From positions 39,494,336-39,558,335 of the forward strand of contig OZ024897.1 in the NCBI GenBank assembly GCA_964017195.1: a DNA stretch of 64,000 nucleotides. Direction: 5' to 3'. Source of the DNA: Siderastrea radians (Eukaryota; Cnidaria; Anthozoa; Scleractinia; Rhizangiidae). Below the pieces are notes generated by a model, which saw only the letters and a list, made by a program, of their open reading frames with translations, ran no database searches and was not told the origin of the DNA. A program made the translations under genes and the position numbers. Below, one piece after another: positions 58,792 through 64,000 of this stretch (the first letter of the stretch is position 1; each line of letters opens with the position of its first letter).

Positions 58792-59313
58792 ACCGCCGCT
58801 GCTCTCCACTGTTTAAAAGCTGAAATGAACGATGCTCACTTGGTCTTGTAGTAACTTCTCGTATACAACAAACTAAGCTCGCGTTAACATTAGTCCTCGG
58901 CATTTGAACAGATCCGTCACTTGTATTCCCGGCCCGTTCAGATCTGTCCGTCAAAAAGCGTCACGCATTAGCCCTATTTAGCCTGTGGGAGGGGGGGGGC
59001 ACATTGTGCCCGCGCTGACTTTAATGAATTATAACTTTAAAACAGCTAGACGAATAATCACCAAATCTCGTGACTTTTCCTGAAATTTATGTCTCCGATG
59101 ATTGACGTTTCCATGGCAACCGTCTACTCAGGAGGTGTTTTGACTATTTTCTGTCTTTTTTCAGTCTTTTTTTCAGTTTTTTTCCCCTTTGTTTGTAAGA
59201 AGAGGATGATCCTTCACTTTTTTGTGCTTGTTTTGGTTGTGCGTTTATTAGAACAAATTCGTATATTTTTCGATGTCGTCATTGTCAACTGTATGACTGC
59301 GTGCTCGGGATTC

Positions 59314-59380
59314 AAGATGGCGGCTCAAAATTCAAAATGGCTGCTTTGTGACGTCATTTTGACGTCATGATACGTCATAA
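59314..59380. promoter_or_regulatory. Two consensus CRE sites beside a YY1-like motif
   Basis: tgacgtca occurs at 59,349-59,356 and 59,360-59,367, followed by tacgtcat phrases. Just before lies caagatggcggctc, a YY1-type core. Full palindromic CREs so close together are rare by chance. They could be promoter elements of an unseen gene or part of a repeat; no transcript start is apparent. Confidence 0.35.
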
Positions 59381-59516
59381 TCGACACGTCATAAACCCAA
59401 TCTGTTAAGCTAATGACGTGCTAAAAACGTACCAAGTTTCATCACAAGAGTGTGGATACTTTTCGAGATCTATGGGGGGGGCACTCCCAGGCAGAATAGG
59501 GTTAACGGTGACGCAA

Positions 59517-59546
59517 AAGTCTGATGGGCTCCTACCATCAGACTTT
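59517..59546. repeat. Perfect 11-bp hairpin
   Basis: Stem aagtctgatgg with ccatcagactt and the 7-base loop gctccta. It could form in RNA; no known family is recognised. Confidence 0.5.
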
Positions 59547-60020
59547 GGGAAAGCCTGCATTTGTGTTATTAGCCAACATAACAACTCCTCCGCAGAACTC
59601 TCATAGCACACATGACTGACTAATTAATGATTTAGTAGTTAGGATTAATGATTCGTTAAGTATTTTGGCGAAACAGTTGGTTAGCATTTGCGTTAACTGA
59701 TCGGGATTTGGTATCGCCTAAAAACGGTTCATAAAGTGCACTCATACCCGTGAAAATGGACACTAATGGGAGCAGAAAAAGTGTCCGTATTATCGGGTTG
59801 CCGTATAAGCGGCTTAGCTTAGAGAAATATGTGGTTTGGGACTAAGAAACCGTCCGTAATAATGGTGTCCGTCTTTATGGGTGTCCATAAAGCGAGGCTA
59901 CGCTCGAGTGCTGCACGTGAAAAGTAGTTTATATTATGACTGGCACAAGAACCTTGCGTCTTATTATTGTAGCTTTAAGAAATAGACAAAAAAAGTGAAA
60001 TAAATAAACAAAGGAATAAA

Positions 60021-62880
60021 AAATATATAATATGTTTGAATCTCCTCAATTTGTTTCTTGTGTTCTTTTTTAATCGTAAAAAGGTAAATGGCCGCCGATC
60101 TGAATTGGGCGCAAAGATCTGAACCGGAAGTTACCGGTAAATGTGCGTCAGATCGAGGTACTAGCTATAACCAGTGCGTGCTTCCGTAGTTCGTGACCTT
60201 TTTAAATCACTTAACTTTTCCTTGACCCTTCAATTTAACTGCACCGTCAAGAACCGGATTTGTGTTTGTTATTGCACCGATCATCTTACGTCAAAACTGA
60301 ACTGTTTGATGGCGTTATGATGTATATGGCGACATGGTCTTGCTCACTGCACTGAGTACAGCGCCTCATGATGTGAAATCTCCGGGGACTGGGATATAAA
60401 TGTACTTCACAGCAAGCGTGGTTAGTTAGAGGACGGGAAGTATTTTTTCTACTTGAGTCCGTGATTGTAGGCTGATGATAGGAGGCTTAACTTAATCTGT
60501 AACTGCAAAAACAGCTTGAAAAAATAAAACCCGGATATTTTTCCAGAGTTACATCATGGATTGCGCATATCCTGACAAGCTAAGATAACCCTAAAATTCT
60601 TAAACTTGTTCGTAATTCGCGTGAAATAATATGCCTACATCCGTCTTAATCTACCCCCGTCGTAAATATCCTATGGTTTCTGTTTGCATCTTTTGTCACA
60701 GTATACAGACATGGCATTTTCCTTAATTATTACTATTGTTTTGGGCTTTAATTTTTTACGATTGGAAGAAATATAAAATCTCCAATGCAATTGCTTCAAG
60801 ATTACGATGGGACCTTCTCAATACGAACACCAGAGGTAGGGACAAACCTTGTTGTTCGTGTTAAGGAGGTTTGCTCGTGATGTAGGAATAACTCTCTTTC
60901 CAACGGGACCAAGTAAACCATGCCCACGGTAATAAAGAGTTGCCTGTAGGTAATCCCGGTAGGAAAGGTTTGACCTGGAACTACTCGAACTACTTTTTAT
61001 AGAAAGCCTTTCGTCCCCGCGTTCCGATCTTAATTTTGCGCTTAGTGAGCAAGGAATTAGATGAAGAGCTCTGAAAGTCTGGTTTCTTCATTTTAAGAGT
61101 TACGCCACGATTTGCGCTCCCTAGTAAATTATTCATTTTGGAGGATCCCTAGTTAGACTGACTTCACTTCTGGCACAGTTTAAACTAATGTGGCTCCTTA
61201 ACGCTGAAACAATTTTCTATTTTAAGAATATATTTGTTCCGAAAGCTTTGTTAAAATTAAAATAGAGAATCCATGATTACCACTGATTTTAATCTTACTT
61301 AATCTTTTCAAAATATCCTTCTAAATAAATGAATACCTGATATTGATAGCTGTATTTTGTACTAAGTCATTCTTTGACATTTGATTTTCCTTGTGTTTTC
61401 TTTTCCTCAAAAAAGTAACAATCGTCCAGGCCCTTTAAGCCCATTCTGCAGTCGAGCATTAAACGCGCATCAGCCTATCAAAACAGAACTTTTGAAGTGT
61501 TATTCCGAGTGCCGAAACAAAATAATTATACTCGGATTTTCAAAAGCAGAAACAATTTTCAGCGGCGAGCACTCCATGAAAGAGATTCATCGCGGTTACT
61601 TATTCGGCACTTCCCGTTTAGTTCGAGTTTCGCTAAAGCAGGTTGAAACCAGACAATCCTCTTTTCATTGACCCGGAACTTATAATTTTGCCAGCTCTTT
61701 ACGACCTGGCTTCACGTCACTCTCAGTACGTGAGATGTTGCCAGCGGTTTTTCTCGCGTGGGTGTCCACGAAAACACGCAAGAGCGACCTCTCATACACT
61801 TCAAAGCGCTCACACGTACGACGCGTGCCCGCAGTTCCCCCACCACAATTTTGCAAAGCAAAGAACAGGCAAATGTGAAATCGTTCACCTTATATTTAAC
61901 CGCAAAACGTAACGCCATTTCTGAAAACATAAGCTTTTTACGTTGAATGTGTGTTCAAAATGAAGTAACTAAACGTTTGAACTGATTCAAATTTTAAAAG
62001 GATTTCAAGGATCTGAAGAAACTCGTACCCAGAGTCAATGTGAATGAGATTTGAGCGGAATTAAACAGAATAAGAATTCTTTTTTCACCTTTGGGAGGTT
62101 GATGGCAGTCAGATTGTGTTTTGCCATGTGGATTTGCATGCAGCAAGACTGAATCATATTCCCTTTCCTGCGGCGATAGGACCAATGCTTTGCAGAATAT
62201 TTGAGCGAGGTGTGGCTCTCCGAAGCAAGAGTATCTCATTGAGGTTAACTGGACAAACGGTTTTTAACCGAACAACGCAATTTTATCCTTAACGCTAAAT
62301 ATGAGGAAAATTTTTACCCTCGATAGGCCCTCAGAATTCAACAGAATCAGTTAAGCGTTTAAACCATGAACGACCCGAAGCTGAAATGAGTGTGTTCTTC
62401 TTTAAATTGTCCTCCTCTGTAATATAATAATCTGAACAGCTATGTGCCAACTGAACCTAAATGGTCGGAAACAGGGTACACAGATTTAATATTCAGCCAC
62501 TTTGGTCTATTCTTGCCTGCTCCTGAATCTTAGACCAGGTATGGATTTTCAGACCAGGTCCAAAATGGAGTAAGGTTTCCGAGCTCCGACTTGCACATCC
62601 ATCATCCTAATGCCCCCAAAATTCTGGGCTCGAGAATGTGAACAATGATCGGTCGAGACGTGGGAGATGACCTTACAAATTTCAGAGCTCTGTGCGTGCC
62701 TCCCGCTTTCAACTTTGTGAAAACAGCAAATGTCTGCAATCCCTACTATTATTAGTTTACTGTTACGTGCTAAAACAGATATGTCACGATTCAGATGAAA
62801 GCTTTTTGGCAGCCTTTTCCCTCAGCGCAGCTGGTTGGTTTTAATTTTGCAGACGGAATTTGAAACCTTTTCCCATTTTT
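60021..62880. other. Intergenic DNA, no gene recognised
   Basis: Open frames are short and overlap on both strands, for example near 61.4-61.9 kb, without family resemblance or good splice sites. The phrase gtgtccgt(c/a)tt repeated near 59.7-59.9 kb looks like old repeat DNA. Confidence 0.45.
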
Positions 62881-62891
62881 AGACTGTAATC

Positions 62892-62956
62892 ATGTTATCT
62901 CAAGAAAATACGTCAGCTGTTGAGTATGAAAGAGAATGGGGAAATTTTTATGAGTG
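62892..62956 (+). CDS. Candidate first coding exon of a downstream gene
   Basis: A good acceptor (cccatttttag) is followed by actgtaatc and an ATG that opens MLSQENTSAVEYEREWGNFY and then E, up to a consensus donor gtaagt in phase 2. Codon content and splice sites are convincing for so short a stretch, but no family is recognised and no following exon was found in the last kilobase. It may be chance. Confidence 0.3.
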
Positions 62957-64000
62957 GTAAGTCTTGAAAGTTTCCGGGCAAAACGTTAAAGTTAATCTGG
63001 CTAAATTCAAATAGGTTCTTTCCATCGAACTAGATACAAATCAGCTAAAGAAGGAAAATATAACAATTCTGCGACAGCTAGATTCATTGAAAAAAATCAG
63101 TGGTTACCAATGCTGTAAGGCCGAAACACTGCGTATGCGTGTATTTCAAGATGGCATTTTCTGCGGCACGCTTCCAAATATTTTTGTTTACTTTTCTAAA
63201 TTGAGGATTTGTTTATTGCTGAATGAAAGTTGTGACAGGTTGCATATTGCATACTGATTACATAGCCTCTAAATTTCCGCCGTTTATTTTCCAATTTCGT
63301 GGAATTAAGACGGCTCCTTTGATAACAAATAAGGTATTAACCGCACGGCTTTGCTTGCATGCGTAAATGCGTTCTCACGATCACTTCACTGCTCGACAAT
63401 ACAAAAGAGAAAAAATTCAAGTGCTCAAGCTAAGACAAAAGAAAAATGGGGCGAGAAATAAAAAAATAATAATTAAGTGGTATCCTTAAAGGAACTGAAG
63501 ATGCTCAAAATTTACCCTTAAAATTCCACGTAAGGGCGCCCAAAAGTAACATTTCCCTGATATTCTGCGATTTTCACTTAAAAATAGACTGTAAAAAAAA
63601 ACGAGTAGTACCACAAGAAATAACTTCCTCAATAACTCTTGCTTCAAGTAGGCGGCACCTTAAAAATGAACCACGGAATTAAATAAAAGTCACAGGCAGG
63701 TTGCAGGATTCAGAGTTTGGTTCCGGGTGTGTTTCAAGAATTATACCCAGAAACACAACGTGGGCCGAAACACGACTTCATCGGCTCTACAAATATACGC
63801 GCAATTAAGCTTAGGAAATAAGAATTAAGATCCCATTTGAAAGCCGATTTCTAGACAAACAAACGTTTTCATAGGATATGAACTCTATCTTGTGGCATTC
63901 TTGGCATTTCTGTCATAATGATATTTGGATAAGAGGTTTAATATCCTCACAATATTGACCACTTTTGGATCAGTGTACCTTTACGGCCAAGTGGAATGCC
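62957..64000. other. No feature recognised
   Basis: AT-rich DNA with no convincing exon, repeat structure or RNA gene. It could be an intron of the candidate downstream gene. Confidence 0.4.

Larger units (their letters stand above)
58792..60020 (+). other. Probable 3' UTR and downstream DNA of the adhesion GPCR
   Basis: No coding signal. The first plausible polyadenylation signals I see are AATAAA copies in aaataaataaacaaaggaat (near 59,999-60,010), which would imply a UTR of about 1.2 kb. It contains CRE-like sites and a perfect small hairpin, listed separately. Confidence 0.35.

Noticed and set aside
61381..61946. Several overlapping frames of 60-96 codons
   Set aside because: Frames overlap on both strands and have no family resemblance or convincing splice sites.

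Overview
The window is animal nuclear DNA. Genes are split by GT-AG introns, the background is AT-rich and full of microsatellites, and there are many short inverted-repeat transposons, tRNA-type SINEs, non-LTR retrotransposons and a Penelope-like remnant. Gene structure, intronless class A GPCRs in clusters, and repeat style together suggest an anthozoan cnidarian, most likely a stony coral. That is an inference; I cannot name the species.

Layout. Bases 1 to about 7,890 hold no gene I can support, only mobile-element debris: an old SINE split by a TTAA-targeting MITE, a foldback, and a hAT-like MITE with an 8-bp target duplication. From 7,902 to 58,791 (+) I reconstruct one large gene by joining exons by hand: 31 coding exons, 6,027 nt including the stop, 2,008 residues, with every junction in phase. 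It encodes an adhesion GPCR. In order it carries a signal peptide, four EGF-like repeats, a laminin-G/pentraxin-like lectin fold, a Cys-rich linker, a MAM domain, Ig, FN3, Ig, FN3, a short SEA-like piece, two more Ig domains, a hormone-receptor motif (HRM), GAIN with a GPS cleavage site, seven transmembrane helices and a cytoplasmic tail of about 170 residues.

The intron between the second FN3 exon (ends 20,247) and the SEA-like exon (starts 40,983) is nearly 21 kb. It holds a nested array of four intronless class A (rhodopsin-family) GPCR copies. The array is two tandem copies of one unit, each with a minus-strand receptor and a plus-strand receptor placed head to head. Both minus-strand copies (22,179-23,162 and 30,051-31,040) are intact. 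Both plus-strand copies (27,345-28,339 and 36,456-37,441) are broken by different lesions. The second unit later took up a Penelope-like element, palindromic elements and a LINE tail; the first gained a local triplication.

Other notable features are a 1,056-bp direct duplication with no difference that I noticed, containing two lectin-domain exons; a GC-AG intron; a nearly full-length APE-type LINE in the Ig-region intron; an L1/Tx1-like LINE inserted beside the splice donor of exon 30; and a nested MITE cluster at 37.7-42.1 kb. From 58,792 to 64,000 there is probably 3' UTR and then intergenic DNA, with two CRE-like sites and one isolated candidate exon of a further gene.

How the genes relate: the adhesion receptor probably senses matrix or neighbouring cells through its ectodomain and signals through an autoproteolysed, tethered-agonist 7TM core. 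The nested class A receptors are probably independent transcription units. No ligand can be assigned to any of them from the sequence.
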